DNA of 60,734 bases from Clostridiales bacterium (GCA_015069395.1 SVIR01000007.1:1-60734); one strand, 5' to 3'; positions 42,772 to 52,673 are shown, numbered from the stretch's first letter. Numbers and translations: made by a program. The notes: generated from the letters alone by a model not told the origin.

Positions 42772-44583
42772 ATGTCAATTGATAAAAGTAAAATTCGCAA
42801 CTTTTGTATAGTTGCCCACATAGACCACGGCAAGTCTACTTTAGCCGACCGACTTATGGAAAAGACGGGGCAAGTTTCAGAGCGGGATATGGAAGAACAA
42901 CTTCTCGACTCTATGGACTTAGAAAAGGAAAGGGGTATTACCATAAAACTTACCCCCGTCCGTATGTTCTATAAGGCAAAAGACGGCAATGAATATATCT
43001 TTAATTTAATCGATACGCCCGGTCACGTCGACTTTACTTACGAAGTTTCAAGGTCGTTAAAAGCGTGCGAAGGCGCGATTTTAATCGTCGATGCAACCCA
43101 AGGCGTTCAAGCGCAAACGCTTGCTAACGCATACCTTGCAATCGATAACGATTTAGAAATTATGCCCGTTATAAATAAAATCGACCTTTTATCCGCAATG
43201 CCCGACGAAGTGGCGATGGAAGTGGAAGATATCTTGGGTATCGAAGCCACAGACGCACCAAGAATTTCGGCTAAATGTGGAACTAACGTTGAAGAAGTTT
43301 TAGAAAAAGTTATAGACAAAATCCCTGCGCCCCAAGGTGACGAAAACGCGCCCCTAAAAGCGCTTATTTTCGATAGTTATTACGATAACTTTAAGGGCGT
43401 AATTTGTTTTGTCCGTATTGTTGACGGCAGTGTTAAGGTCGGTACTAAAATTAAAACCTTTATGTCGTCTAAGCAGTTTGAAGTAACAGAAGTGGGCGTG
43501 TTCTCACCCAAAATGACGGCGAAAGACAGCCTTTCGGCAGGCGAAGTAGGGTATATCGCGGCAAGTATCAAGTCCATTGAAGATACGGCAGTCGGCGATA
43601 CGATTACCGAAGTGGACAACCCTGCAAACAAGCCGTTGCCCGGTTATAAGAAAGCGCTACCTATGGTGTTCTCGGGCGTGTTCCCACTTGACGGCAGTAA
43701 GTATAACGACTTAAAAGACGCACTCTTAAAACTTAAACTTAACGACGCGGCGCTATCTATTGAGCCCGACAACTCGGTTGCGTTAGGGTTTGGGTTTAGA
43801 TGTGGCTTTTTAGGGCTACTTCATATGGACGTTATTCAAGAGAGAATCGAGCGTGAGTTCGATCTTCAAATCATAACGACTGCGCCTAGCGTTTCGTACA
43901 GGGTGTATAAGACGGACGGCACGGTCTTAAACGTGGAAAACCCCACGCACTTGCCCCCGACAACCGAAATCGATTATATGGAAGAACCTGTTATTAACGC
44001 AAGTATCTTTACGCCACCCGATTACGTAGGGCCGATTATGGAACTTTGTCAATATAAGCGTGGCGTTTATAAAGATATGGTGTACCTTGATAAAACAAGG
44101 GTACAAATGAAATACACCCTTCCCTTAAACGAAATCATTTACGACTTTTTCGATAGCCTTAAATCTAGAACTAAGGGCTACGCGTCGTTTGACTACGATA
44201 TGGCTGGCTATCAAAAGAGTGATTTAGTTAAACTTGACATGCTACTTAACGGCGACGTTTGCGACGCGCTTTCCATTATCGTGCATAAAGATAAGGCGTA
44301 CGAACGCGGTAGACAGATTGCCGAAAAACTTAAAGACGTTATTCCAAGACAAATGTTTGAAATACCCATTCAAGCGGCAATCGGTGGTAAAATCATTGCA
44401 AGGGAAACGGTAAAAGCGTTTAGAAAAGACGTTTTAGCCAAGTGCTACGGCGGTGACGTCACCAGAAAGAAGAAACTTCTTGAAAAACAAAAAGAAGGTA
44501 AAAAGAAGATGCGCCAAATTGGGTCGGTTGAAATACCCAGTGAAGCGTTCATATCAATACTTAAAACGGATAGTGATAACTAA
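42772..44583 (+). CDS. lepA: Elongation factor 4 (LepA)
   Basis: A 603-residue translational GTPase that acts on stalled or mistranslocated ribosomes. G1 [15 protein letters not shown]3 [15 protein letters not shown] with the catalytic His kept, G4 VINKIDLL; then domain II, the EF-G-like domains III and V, and the LepA-specific C-terminal domain ([14 protein letters not shown]). lepA followed directly by hemW is a conserved Bacillota pair. No strong Shine-Dalgarno (CGGGAA). Confidence 0.97.
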   Translation: MSIDKSKIRNFCIVAHIDHGKSTLADRLMEKTGQVSERDMEEQLLDSMDLEKERGITIKLTPVRMFYKAKDGNEYIFNLIDTPGHVDFTYEVSRSLKACEGAILIVDATQGVQAQTLANAYLAIDNDLEIMPVINKIDLLSAMPDEVAMEVEDILGIEATDAPRISAKCGTNVEEVLEKVIDKIPAPQGDENAPLKALIFDSYYDNFKGVICFVRIVDGSVKVGTKIKTFMSSKQFEVTEVGVFSPKMTAKDSLSAGEVGYIAASIKSIEDTAVGDTITEVDNPANKPLPGYKKALPMVFSGVFPLDGSKYNDLKDALLKLKLNDAALSIEPDNSVALGFGFRCGFLGLLHMDVIQERIEREFDLQIITTAPSVSYRVYKTDGTVLNVENPTHLPPTTEIDYMEEPVINASIFTPPDYVGPIMELCQYKRGVYKDMVYLDKTRVQMKYTLPLNEIIYDFFDSLKSRTKGYASFDYDMAGYQKSDLVKLDMLLNGDVCDALSIIVHKDKAYERGRQIAEKLKDVIPRQMFEIPIQAAIGGKIIARETVKAFRKDVLAKCYGGDVTRKKKLLEKQKEGKKKMRQIGSVEIPSEAFISILKTDSDN

Positions 44584-44584
44584 T

Positions 44585-45694
44585 ATGAGTGGAATTTATA
44601 TTCACGTACCATTTTGCGCACAAAAGTGTACGTACTGCGACTTTGCTTCCTACCCAAAGGAAATAAATAAAGCCGAAAGTTATTTTGCTTGCCTTTATCG
44701 TGAGTTAGAAGGTAGGGCAAAAGCAACCAAAGATAAAGTTTTCGACACCGTGTATATCGGTGGTGGTACGCCGTCGGTCGTCGATTCAAAATTTATCGTC
44801 GGCGCAGTAAGGCAGGTAAAAAAGCAGTTTAATTTAGCCCCCAACGCCGAGATTACCATTGAACTAAACCCCGGCACGGTGGACGAAAAAAAGATAAAAG
44901 ACTATAAGTCTGTTGGTATCAATAGGTTTAGCATAGGTCTTCAAACGGGATTTAACGAAGAACTTAAAAGGCTTAACCGTATACACACGGCAAAAGACTT
45001 TTTACTTACTTGTAATCTCTTAAAAGGCGAAAATATCTCTGCTGACATTTTAATCGGGCTTTGGGATCAAAAACTAGACGACGTTAAAAAGAGTATCGAC
45101 CTTGCCTTAGCAGGTGGGGTGTCGCATATTTCCGTCTACGCGCTAACCCCCGAAACGGGTACGCCCATTTATACCGACTATCTAAACGGCGAACTTTTAT
45201 CGGACGACGAAGTTCGCGATATCTACGACGGCGTGGTGGAATACCTAAAAGAAAAAGGTCTTTTTAGATACGAAGTATCTAACTTTGCCAAATTAGGCTT
45301 TGAATCAAAGCACAACCAAAACTACTGGCGCCGTGGTGAATACGTGGGCGCAGGCGTTTCGGCAAGTGGCTTTTTAGACGGCAGAAGATATACTAACAGT
45401 TATTCGATAGACGAGTATATGAACGCCGTAATCTACAATAAAATGCCCGAAATTTCAAGTGATGAAATCGTGGGCGACGACGCTGAGTTTGAGTTTATTA
45501 TGCTTGGGCTTCGCACTCGCGAAGGTATATCGGTTAAAGAATTTAACGATAATTTCAAGGTAGATTTTACCGAAAAATATAAAGAAACCTTAAAAAAGAA
45601 AGATAAGTTTTTAAATTTTGACGGGGATAGGCTGACCATAAAAGACGAATACCTATACGTTCAAAACGATATTATTATGGACTTTTTAAGATAG
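44585..45694 (+). CDS. hemW: Heme chaperone HemW (radical SAM)
   Basis: A 369-residue HemN-like protein: MSGIYIHVPFCAQKCTYCDF carries the CxxxCxxC iron-sulfur motif, YIGGGTPSVVD the SAM-binding Gly stretch, RFSIGLQTGFNEELKRLNR, and ISVYALTPETGTPIY. The extra cysteine typical of coproporphyrinogen oxidases is absent, supporting the heme-chaperone role. It starts one base after the lepA stop; longer in-frame extensions into lepA are not real. Confidence 0.94.
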   Translation: MSGIYIHVPFCAQKCTYCDFASYPKEINKAESYFACLYRELEGRAKATKDKVFDTVYIGGGTPSVVDSKFIVGAVRQVKKQFNLAPNAEITIELNPGTVDEKKIKDYKSVGINRFSIGLQTGFNEELKRLNRIHTAKDFLLTCNLLKGENISADILIGLWDQKLDDVKKSIDLALAGGVSHISVYALTPETGTPIYTDYLNGELLSDDEVRDIYDGVVEYLKEKGLFRYEVSNFAKLGFESKHNQNYWRRGEYVGAGVSASGFLDGRRYTNSYSIDEYMNAVIYNKMPEISSDEIVGDDAEFEFIMLGLRTREGISVKEFNDNFKVDFTEKYKETLKKKDKFLNFDGDRLTIKDEYLYVQNDIIMDFLR

Positions 45695-45785
45695 TTTCAA
45701 CAAAAAACTCTCTAATACGGGAAAAACACCCCTTTTTATACGCGTAAAAAATGCTAGCATACTTTTGCGCTTATTCGGGGGAAGT

Positions 45786-46604
45786 ATGACCGTTTATATA
45801 GAGTACGTTTTAATCGACAACTTTTTTATAGACTATATTTTACTTGAATCAGCGTTTGCGCTTCTTCACAAAAAGGAAAAGCGCAGACGTCTTTTTTTAT
45901 GCGCGTTTATCTCGGCAATATTTTCGCTCGTTTATCCACTTATCGTCGTAAACCAAATAATTTTAGGCTTGATTAAAATTTGCTTTCTACTTTTAGTAGT
46001 TAGCGTATGTTTTAAGTTTTCGTCTAAAAAAGAATACGCTTTCTTTATCGGTTTATTTTTGGGGCTTACCTTTTTGGTCGGTGGCGGAATAATCGCTATC
46101 TTTAATCTTTTTAATTTAGATTATAGTGCTGAAATTTCCATTGCCCTAATGGGTATACCTGCTTACGCTATTTTAAGGGTGGTAAAGGGCGCGATAAAAG
46201 GTATTTATAAAAGACGGGATATAGTGTCCGTTTCTTATAAGTGCGAGTTAAGGTACAAGGGCGTTTTAGTTGAAAGTATGGGATTTATCGACACGGGCAA
46301 CGGCGTTTACGACAACGATAGCCCCGTAATATTTATCGACTTAAAGACGGCGACTAGACTTTTTAGTGGTGGAATTCCTAGCGTTAAGACGATAGAAATT
46401 ACCACTGCAACGGGCAGTAAAAACTTGCCGACCATAGTAATAGAAACCTTAAAGATATATCGTGGGGACGAGCCGAATATATATAATAACGTAACAGCCT
46501 GCGTAATAAAAAGCGTTAGGACGGGGTTTGGGGTGATACTGCACCCAAGTTTAATGGAAGGGGAAAATTATGAAACTAAAAAATCTAATCAAAAAATTTC
46601 TTAA
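45786..46604 (+). CDS. spoIIGA: Sporulation sigma-E processing peptidase
   Basis: A 272-residue membrane protease that activates pro-sigma-E in the mother cell. Five hydrophobic helices span residues about 4-130 ([20 protein letters not shown] at the start); the cytosolic aspartic-protease half has [20 protein letters not shown] with the catalytic Asp near residue 169. GGGGGAAG lies before the ATG at 45786. Its last 35 bases overlap sigE, its substrate. Confidence 0.93.
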   Translation: MTVYIEYVLIDNFFIDYILLESAFALLHKKEKRRRLFLCAFISAIFSLVYPLIVVNQIILGLIKICFLLLVVSVCFKFSSKKEYAFFIGLFLGLTFLVGGGIIAIFNLFNLDYSAEISIALMGIPAYAILRVVKGAIKGIYKRRDIVSVSYKCELRYKGVLVESMGFIDTGNGVYDNDSPVIFIDLKTATRLFSGGIPSVKTIEITTATGSKNLPTIVIETLKIYRGDEPNIYNNVTACVIKSVRTGFGVILHPSLMEGENYETKKSNQKIS

Positions 46605-47274
46605 AATATTTTCGTTTAGCGAAAACGTCGCTCACTACATAGGCAAAAGCGAAGCCTTGCCCCCACCGTATACCGACGAAGAAGAAGAGATCGAACTTAA
46701 ACTTTTAGCAAGTGGGGACGACAAAGTTAAAGATAGACTTATAGAGCATAACCTTAGGCTAGTCGTGTACGTTGCCCGTCGGTTTGAAAACACGGGTGTC
46801 GACCTTGACGACCTTGTTTCGGTGGGGTCGATAGGCTTAATTAAGGCGATAAACTCGTTTAAGGTGGATAAAAATATCAAACTTGCAACCTACGCGTCAA
46901 GGTGCATTGAAAACGAGATTTTAATGCACCTAAGAAAAACGGTCAAAATTAAAGCCGAAGTGTCCTTTGACGAGCCGATAAATTCCGATTACGAAGGCAA
47001 CGAACTTTTGCTTTCCGACGTAATGGGTACGGACGGCGACGTGGTGTATAAAAAAATCGAAGGCGGGGTAGAGAGCGACCTGCTGCTTAAAGCCCTAAAA
47101 AAACTAAACGATAGAGAGCGCGAAATCATTGAAATGCGTTACGGTTTAAGGGGTGACGACGAACTGACGCAAAGGGAAGTTGCCGATAAACTTGGGATAT
47201 CGCAAAGTTATATTTCAAGGCTGGAAAAAAAGATTATTTTTAGGCTTCAAAAAGAGTTTCAAAAAATGGTATAA
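46570..47274 (+). CDS. sigE: RNA polymerase sigma-E factor (mother cell)
   Basis: A 234-residue sigma-70-family factor. A pro-sequence ([20 protein letters not shown]) precedes the cleavage zone near [13 protein letters not shown]. Region 2 is [20 protein letters not shown] and [16 protein letters not shown]; region 4 is [14 protein letters not shown] and [20 protein letters not shown]. Overlap with spoIIGA ensures coupled synthesis of protease and substrate. GGGGAAAA lies before the ATG. Confidence 0.95.
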   Translation: MKLKNLIKKFLKIFSFSENVAHYIGKSEALPPPYTDEEEEIELKLLASGDDKVKDRLIEHNLRLVVYVARRFENTGVDLDDLVSVGSIGLIKAINSFKVDKNIKLATYASRCIENEILMHLRKTVKIKAEVSFDEPINSDYEGNELLLSDVMGTDGDVVYKKIEGGVESDLLLKALKKLNDREREIIEMRYGLRGDDELTQREVADKLGISQSYISRLEKKIIFRLQKEFQKMV

Positions 47275-47288
47275 AACGATAAAAAAAC

Positions 47289-47320
47289 GATAAAAAACGG
47301 TAAATGCTGCCGTTTTTTTG
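47289..47320 (+). terminator. Terminator after sigE
   Basis: AAAAAACGG and CCGTTTTTT pair around a 9-nt loop, with the T-run included in the 3' arm. Confidence 0.75.
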
Positions 47321-47337
47321 ATTTTATTAAAAAAATG

Positions 47338-47366
47338 TTGACAAAGTTTATAGGGATGGGTATAAC
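47338..47366 (+). promoter_or_regulatory. Sigma-A promoter of the TasA-like operon
   Basis: TTGACA, 17 bp, TATAAC. The leader contains a small stem, CTTGC-TAAA-GCAAG, just before GTAGGAG. Confidence 0.75.
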
Positions 47367-47412
47367 ATCATTACTTGCTAAAGCAAGATAAAAATTTGTA
47401 GGAGAAAAATTT

Positions 47413-48045
47413 ATGAAAAAATTAAGCGCAATTATCGCAATGGTTGTTTGCCTTACGATTGGTGGCGTATACGCTACTTGGACGTACGCAGGTACGGACG
47501 ACATCGCTGACGCTCTCGCAGAAGCAAAAGTTACTATTGCTGACACCGAACTTACTGGTGCAAACGGTACTTATAAGATTGAATCAAACCTTGCATTAGT
47601 TGTTGACCAAGCAAATGAAAAACACGAAGCAGAACTCTTATTCAAATCGAATAACGACCAACCTATTTTCTTAAAGATTACCTTTACGCCCAGCGTAAAC
47701 GCACCCAAGGATATTAAAGATAACGCTGTTCCGTCTGAACTTTACTTTGGTGTAACCACCCCGATGCAATATAAGATTGATGCTGACGGCAACTATAGTG
47801 AAACTGGTACGCCTACCGACATTTTCACCTTCTCTAACGTTTCTGACGGTGATTTAGACGTAAATATTACTTGGACTAATGAAGGTGACAAGTTTACCTA
47901 TACCTTAAATCAATCTCAATTAGAAGATATGATTTCTTTAAGCCAAACCTTCGTTCTCGACACCAAGGCTGAACACGACGCGTTTAGAGCGGCTCTTGCT
48001 GGTAACATCGTTGCAAGGGTAACCGACGGTACTGTTAACGCTTAG
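47413..48045 (+). CDS. TasA/camelysin-like secreted protein (SipW-dependent type)
   Basis: A 210-residue exported protein. The signal sequence is followed by GGVYATWTYAGTDD, the hallmark of SipW-processed matrix proteins (TasA, CalY). The mature part is beta-rich and acidic, with alternating strands (NQPIFLKITFTPS-like segments, LDVNITWTNEGDKFTYTL), as expected for a fibre-forming or surface jelly-roll protein. The adjacent SipW-type peptidase strengthens this reading. A stem-loop between the two genes suggests the first is made in excess. Role in matrix or spore surface is inference. Confidence 0.75.
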   Translation: MKKLSAIIAMVVCLTIGGVYATWTYAGTDDIADALAEAKVTIADTELTGANGTYKIESNLALVVDQANEKHEAELLFKSNNDQPIFLKITFTPSVNAPKDIKDNAVPSELYFGVTTPMQYKIDADGNYSETGTPTDIFTFSNVSDGDLDVNITWTNEGDKFTYTLNQSQLEDMISLSQTFVLDTKAEHDAFRAALAGNIVARVTDGTVNA

Positions 48046-48075
48046 TAATTTAATTATTTCATAAAATGATTTTAA

Positions 48076-48104
48076 ATCCCCATGCAATTTTATTGCGTGG
48101 GGAT
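48076..48104 (+). other. Intercistronic stem-loop after the TasA-like gene
   Basis: ATCCCCATGCAAT and ATTGCGTGGGGAT pair (one wobble) with a short loop; the T-run is displaced by about 8 bases, so read-through into the peptidase gene with partial termination or mRNA protection is likely. Confidence 0.65.
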
Positions 48105-48135
48105 ATACTCATTTTTTAGAAACCTTTAAAAAAGT

Positions 48136-49401
48136 ATGTCACACTACGAAATATACACGTTTATCTTGTGTTTAGTCGTATTCGTATTGCTAACGGTGCT
48201 ATCAAGTTTCTTTATCGCGACCATAATAAAGCAATCGATTCGATTAACAAAACACGGCGTAGACGACGAAAAGATTAAAACTGAATATTTCAAATCACTT
48301 AAGAAGAAGAAATCCAAAATGGATTGTATCTTCTCTTTTGTCGTGTGCATAATTTTAGCCGCAGTATTTATTTTCTCGCTTTTCGTTGGTTGTTCAACCG
48401 ACACTTATTCGAGCGACGCGCCCACTTTTAGGGTTGTAAACACCGGCTCGATGGAAAAGAAACACAAAAAGAACGAATACTTAGTAGAAAATAACTTAAA
48501 CGACCAAATCGCAACCTTCGACCTTATTATCGTTTATAAAGCGCCTAAGGAAGAAGACTTAAAACTTTACGATATCGTCGTATACGAAGTAGACGACATT
48601 ATGGTCGTTCACCGTATCGTTGAAATCGAAGAACCAAACCAATATCACCCCAACGAGCGTTGGTTTAAACTTCAAGGCGACGCCGTTGAAAACCCCGACC
48701 GTTTCCCCGTAAAATACGAACAAATCAAGGGTATTTATAAGGGGGATAGAGTTCCGTTCGTGGGCAGTTTTATACTATTTATGCAGTCCCCGGCAGGCTG
48801 GCTATGTATAATACTTGTCGTTGGCGCAATGATTATTACGCCCATTTTAGAAAAGAAACTAAATAAAGTTAAAAACCAAAGGCTTATCGCTATCGGTGTA
48901 ATCAAGGTTGAAGAAAGCATTGAACAGGTAAACGCTACTTCTACCGAAGACGTTGAAGAAACTATTACCGATTATCCCGTTGAGCCCGAATTTATAACCG
49001 AAGAAATTGAAATTGAAACCGAAAATGATATAGAGAAGACGTTTAATGAACTTCTTCCTACTATTTCAAATAAACTTATCGAATACTATTCGATAATCCG
49101 TTCGCACGTAGAACGATTTGACGGCGTATATTCCGTCGTCGATAAGACCATAGAATTTAGGACGGAAAAACTTCCCATCGTTTGTATGGAAATTTCGGGC
49201 AAGTCGTTGTTCGTTCACCTAAACGCCGACCCTGATTGTTATAGAAAAGAATTGACTATTATAAATCTTTCCACGGACGGTCAAACCGAATATCCGTTAC
49301 GCGCTATCGTGAATAGCCAAAAAGATTTAGAAACCGTTCTAAGTGTAATTTTATCTATCGCAAAGAAAAACGGACTTCAAAGAAAGGGGGACGGATTATG
49401 A
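48136..49401 (+). CDS. SipW-type signal peptidase I with extra C-terminal domain
   Basis: A 421-residue membrane protease. Helices lie near residues 8-33 and 67-90; the extracytosolic catalytic part has VVNTGSMEKKH (nucleophile Ser near 105) and VDDIMVVHRIVEIEE (His near 158 in place of the bacterial Lys), the Ser-His arrangement of SipW and archaeal or ER enzymes. A third helix near 217-240 returns to the cytosol, followed by an acidic linker and a domain of about 120 residues (KLIEYYSIIRSHVERFDGVY, KSLFVHLNADPDCY) that ordinary SipW lacks. No Shine-Dalgarno is seen. Confidence 0.85.
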   Translation: MSHYEIYTFILCLVVFVLLTVLSSFFIATIIKQSIRLTKHGVDDEKIKTEYFKSLKKKKSKMDCIFSFVVCIILAAVFIFSLFVGCSTDTYSSDAPTFRVVNTGSMEKKHKKNEYLVENNLNDQIATFDLIIVYKAPKEEDLKLYDIVVYEVDDIMVVHRIVEIEEPNQYHPNERWFKLQGDAVENPDRFPVKYEQIKGIYKGDRVPFVGSFILFMQSPAGWLCIILVVGAMIITPILEKKLNKVKNQRLIAIGVIKVEESIEQVNATSTEDVEETITDYPVEPEFITEEIEIETENDIEKTFNELLPTISNKLIEYYSIIRSHVERFDGVYSVVDKTIEFRTEKLPIVCMEISGKSLFVHLNADPDCYRKELTIINLSTDGQTEYPLRAIVNSQKDLETVLSVILSIAKKNGLQRKGDGL

Positions 49402-50501
49402 AATTAGTCTCTAAAATCCTTCTTTCGGCAATAATGATTATTATAGCGTGTACGTCTTTAGGCGTATTTGCTACTTGGAAATACTCTGGCGCGCCTATAG
49501 AAGAAGGCGAAGCCGACTTAAACTTAAACTACGCAATACCCGATCTTCCCGAAGCAGTTTATATCGTAACTGCTTGGGATAATTCGACCGGCAATCAGTC
49601 AACCGTGATTAACGGGTACACGGGTACTCATTTAAGGTCTACTGCAACCCTTTCGTCAAGCAATAATTCTACTGCATCGGCTATTGTAAGGGTTAGAAAT
49701 AACGCAAACGAAACTTACGCTTTCAACGCCGTTAAATATCAAACGGCTGATTATTCTAACGAAGGTATCGTGTACGTCTTGCCCGTCTTAGCACACGGCG
49801 ACGAAATCGACGCGGGCGACTATTTAGACTTTGAAGTTCAATTTAAATATAAAGACAATGATGTCGCGTCGTCAAACGTGCTTAATTCCTTCTTAAACTT
49901 TGAATTTTTGCCCTTAGACGAACTTCCCAAGCAAGAAGAAGTTGCAGTCAGCGGTGCGCTTGGACAATTTAAGAACATTATCAATAATATCGTTGCAGAC
50001 GACTCGTTGCAACAACTTATCGATCAAATGGATAACTATGATGATAGCGACCGTGCAAACGGCTCGTACATCGGTAACGTTACGGGCGCAAGCGATAACG
50101 ACGTAATCTTGCTTGAAGATTTATTCCAAGGCAACTTAACGCTCAATATCGACGGCGTGGAAACCGAAGTTACAATTATGATCAAGCGTGAAAACATTGA
50201 CGGCAGTACCAACACGGGTGACACAAACGGCAACGAACTTACCATTTATATGACCACCGACGACTTGCAAAAAACAAGTTGGTGGGGCACGCAAACTGCA
50301 CCCGTATACGCCTCGGTATTTACTTCGTACGACAAGGGCGAAACTTGGACTCAACTCGGCGAAATGTACGAAGGTACGGCTGCGATTAAGCAATACAACG
50401 GTCGCCCAGGTTCGGGTTCGTTCGACACGGATACTTGGAAGTCTACTGGCTCACCGTCAAGAACTATTGAACAAATCATAGCAAATCTAAAAAACAACTA
50501 A
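49398..50501 (+). CDS. Second SipW-type exported protein (367 residues)
   Basis: The signal region ends LGVFATWKYSGAPIEEGEAD, matching the ATWxY motif of SipW substrates. The mature protein is Asn/Asp/Thr-rich: a beta-rich front (VYIVTAWDNSTGNQSTVING, SAIVRVRNNANETYAFNAVK), an acidic helical middle, and a C-terminal half with ELTIYMTTDDLQKTSWWGTQ. Not recognised beyond the signal. Its ATG overlaps the peptidase stop by 4 bp, so enzyme and substrate are made together. The larger size suggests an anchor or accessory to the TasA-like protein (inference). Confidence 0.7.
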   Translation: MKLVSKILLSAIMIIIACTSLGVFATWKYSGAPIEEGEADLNLNYAIPDLPEAVYIVTAWDNSTGNQSTVINGYTGTHLRSTATLSSSNNSTASAIVRVRNNANETYAFNAVKYQTADYSNEGIVYVLPVLAHGDEIDAGDYLDFEVQFKYKDNDVASSNVLNSFLNFEFLPLDELPKQEEVAVSGALGQFKNIINNIVADDSLQQLIDQMDNYDDSDRANGSYIGNVTGASDNDVILLEDLFQGNLTLNIDGVETEVTIMIKRENIDGSTNTGDTNGNELTIYMTTDDLQKTSWWGTQTAPVYASVFTSYDKGETWTQLGEMYEGTAAIKQYNGRPGSGSFDTDTWKSTGSPSRTIEQIIANLKNN

Positions 50502-50510
50502 ATCAAACTA

Positions 50511-50540
50511 AAACCGACGATTTTTTCGTCGGTTTTTTTA
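50511..50540 (+). terminator. Terminator of the SipW operon
   Basis: ACCGACG-ATTTTTT-CGTCGGT followed by TTTTTT. Confidence 0.9.
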
Positions 50541-50587
50541 TTGAAATTTTAATTTATTTATGTTATAGTTTATATCGGTAGGTAATT

Positions 50588-51301
50588 ATGAAGATAAAAG
50601 AAAAGTTTTTAAAAAGACAAAGTAAATTAAATAGTCCCATTCCCGTTATTGCATTTATCGGCGACAGTGTAACGCAAGGCTGTTTTGAGTGTTTTGTGGA
50701 AAAGGACGGCAGTATTGAGACCGTTTATCACCCCGAACTTGCCTATTCAAGACTACTTTTAGATAAACTTTTAAAAGTTTACGATAGGGTTACGCCAGTA
50801 ATAATTAACGCTGGGATAAGCGGGGATAACGCCAAGGGCATTTTAAGTAGGCTTTCTAGGGACGTCTTACCGTTTAAGCCCGACTTAACCATAGTAAGTA
50901 CGGGACTTAACGACAGTCTGCAAGAAAACCCGTCCGCTTATGGTGATGAGCTAAAGAAGATTTTTTCTTCGCTTTTAGATAACGGCTCGGAAGTTATTTT
51001 TCTTACCGAAAATATGATGTGTACTTACGTTCCCGACTACTTAACCGATCCGATTTTAGCGGACGCGTCTAGAAGGTGTGCAAGGGTTCAAAACCAAGGT
51101 ATGCTTGATAAATACTTTGACACGGCAAAAGCCGTCGCAAGCGAGTTTAATATAAAGGTTTGCGACTGCTATAGTATTTGGAAAGATATGGCAAAAAACG
51201 GGGTAGATACGACTGCGCTTCTCATTAACGGAATGAACCACCCAACACCCGAAATGCTTGAAATTTTTGCGGACGAACTATTAAAAATTATTTTAGACTA
51301 G
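50588..51301 (+). CDS. SGNH/GDSL-family hydrolase
   Basis: A 237-residue esterase-fold protein: block I IAFIGDSVTQG (nucleophile Ser), block II INAGISGDNAKG, block III STGLNDSLQEN and block V GMNHPTPEML (catalytic His). No signal peptide, so it is probably cytosolic and may act on acetylated sugars or lipids; substrate unknown. It has its own terminator and a GGTAGG ribosome-binding site. Confidence 0.88.
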   Translation: MKIKEKFLKRQSKLNSPIPVIAFIGDSVTQGCFECFVEKDGSIETVYHPELAYSRLLLDKLLKVYDRVTPVIINAGISGDNAKGILSRLSRDVLPFKPDLTIVSTGLNDSLQENPSAYGDELKKIFSSLLDNGSEVIFLTENMMCTYVPDYLTDPILADASRRCARVQNQGMLDKYFDTAKAVASEFNIKVCDCYSIWKDMAKNGVDTTALLINGMNHPTPEMLEIFADELLKIILD

Positions 51302-51311
51302 AGTTTATTAA

Positions 51312-51343
51312 AAAAAGGAACGGCTGTTTGCCGTTCTTTTTTG
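51312..51343 (+). terminator. Terminator after the SGNH hydrolase
   Basis: GGAACGGC-TGTTT-GCCGTTCT followed by TTTTT. Confidence 0.9.
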
Positions 51344-51404
51344 GTATAAAAATTTTTTAGTTGCTAATACTTTATTTACTCATGCTTTACATAAAGGAGT
51401 GTGT

Positions 51405-52178
51405 ATGAGTAATAAAGTCGTTATTTGTGGCGTGGACACTTCCACGCTTCCTAAACTTACCGAAGACGAAGCAAACCAATTATTGACTAAAATCGCTTTG
51501 GGCGACAAGTGTGCGAGAGAACAGTTTATCGTATCTAATATGCGCCTAGTTTTGTCCGTTATAAAGCGATTTTGGGCAAAGAAAAAGTGCGCCGACGACG
51601 TGTTTCAAGCAGGTATGATAGGTTTAATTAAGTCGGTCGATAACTTTGATTTATCGGTGGGCGTAAAGTTTTCAACCTACGCCGTGCCTATGATTATCGG
51701 CGAAATAAAACGCCACCTTCGTGACGTAAACTCTCTTCGTGTGCCTAGAAGTATTCGCGATACGGCGTACCTTGCCTTAAAAACTAGGGGCGAACTGGAA
51801 ACGGACGACGAAGAAGTCAGTTTAGAAATGGTCGCGCAAAAAATGAACGTCGCCCTTTCAGAAGTGGTGTACGCGCTTGACGCCATATCGGACACCGTTT
51901 CGCTTTACGACCCCGTATACAATAAAAACGGGGACGAACTACTTCTCGTCGACCAAATAGGCGACGAAAAGAACGTGGAAGAAAACTGGGCGGAATCGGT
52001 CGCCATATCAAGCGCGCTATCAAACCTTAACGAACGGGAAAAGAAGATTATAAGTTTAAGATACTTTGAAGGTAAAACTCAAACGGAAATAAGTGAATCT
52101 ATCGGCATATCCCAAGCGCAAGTAAGTAGGCTAGAAAAATCCGCCTTAAAAGAAATTAAAAATAGAATATCGGTATAG
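51405..52178 (+). CDS. sigG: RNA polymerase sigma-G factor (forespore)
   Basis: A 257-residue late-forespore sigma factor. The N-terminal KVVICGVDTSTLPKLTEDEA is characteristic of sigma-G and separates it from sigma-F. Region 2: QFIVSNMRLVLSVIKRFWAK and VKFSTYAVPMIIGEIKRHLR; region 3: VPRSIRDTAYLAL; region 4: NEREKKIISLRYFEGKTQTE and GISQAQVSRLEKSALKEIK. Start at 51405 has AAAGGAG ahead; two upstream codons (GTG, TGT) are unlikely. GTATA at 51345 with AATACT about 15 bp downstream could be a forespore-type promoter. Confidence 0.95.
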   Translation: MSNKVVICGVDTSTLPKLTEDEANQLLTKIALGDKCAREQFIVSNMRLVLSVIKRFWAKKKCADDVFQAGMIGLIKSVDNFDLSVGVKFSTYAVPMIIGEIKRHLRDVNSLRVPRSIRDTAYLALKTRGELETDDEEVSLEMVAQKMNVALSEVVYALDAISDTVSLYDPVYNKNGDELLLVDQIGDEKNVEENWAESVAISSALSNLNEREKKIISLRYFEGKTQTEISESIGISQAQVSRLEKSALKEIKNRISV

Positions 52179-52181
52179 TTT

Positions 52182-52206
52182 AAGCCCCGAAATTTCGGGG
52201 CTTTTC
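52182..52206 (+). terminator. Terminator after sigG
   Basis: Perfect palindrome AAGCCCCGAAA/TTTCGGGGCTT followed by T's. Confidence 0.9.
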
Positions 52207-52239
52207 ATTTTTATATAAAGTCTAGCATAATTATAAAGT

Positions 52240-52614
52240 ATGGATATTAGTTTTCGTGAACTTCAAAAACGGGACGTAATCAACGTGCCCGACGGCAAAA
52301 ATTTAGGCAGAATCACCGATTTGGTGTTAGACTTTCCCCGTGGCGTAATGACGGGCATTTACGTTCCTGGAAAAAAGCAGGGCATATTTTCGCGCATATT
52401 TTCTAGAACGGAAATCTTTATTGATAGAAGTCGTATCGTCAAAATCGGTGGGGACGTGATACTCGTCGATATTAGAAGCGTGGGTGGAAATAACGGCGTT
52501 ACGGTTGATAAAAAGCCGTGTCCTAAGCCACCGCATAAGCCACAAAATCCGTGTGAAGATTTGTTTGGTGGCCCTGATAATTTAGATAAGGATTATGATG
52601 AGCACGACTATTAA
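52240..52614 (+). CDS. ylmC: YlmC/YmxH-family PRC-barrel sporulation protein
   Basis: A 124-residue protein with one PRC-barrel (LQKRDVINVPDGKNLGRITD, DFPRGVMTGIYVPGK, RIVKIGGDVILVDI), typical of YlmC/YmxH near sigG in spore formers, plus a Pro/Asp-rich tail (KPCPKPPHKPQNPCED). Exact role unknown. There is no Shine-Dalgarno; CATAAT lies eight bases before the ATG, so this mRNA may also be nearly leaderless. Confidence 0.85.
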   Translation: MDISFRELQKRDVINVPDGKNLGRITDLVLDFPRGVMTGIYVPGKKQGIFSRIFSRTEIFIDRSRIVKIGGDVILVDIRSVGGNNGVTVDKKPCPKPPHKPQNPCEDLFGGPDNLDKDYDEHDY

Positions 52615-52644
52615 ATTTTTTAAGCACTAATTTTTAAAACCCCC

Positions 52645-52673
52645 TTGAAATGACGGGTATTATGGTTTATAAT
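52645..52673 (+). promoter_or_regulatory. Sigma-A promoter of the EF-G paralogue
   Basis: TTGAAA, 17 bp, TATAAT. Leader of about 67 nt ends with AAGGGGGA before the ATG. Confidence 0.8.

Noticed and set aside
44453..44584. N-terminal extension of HemW into lepA
   Set aside because: The extension lies in lepA coding sequence; MSGIYIHVPFC at 44585 is the family start.
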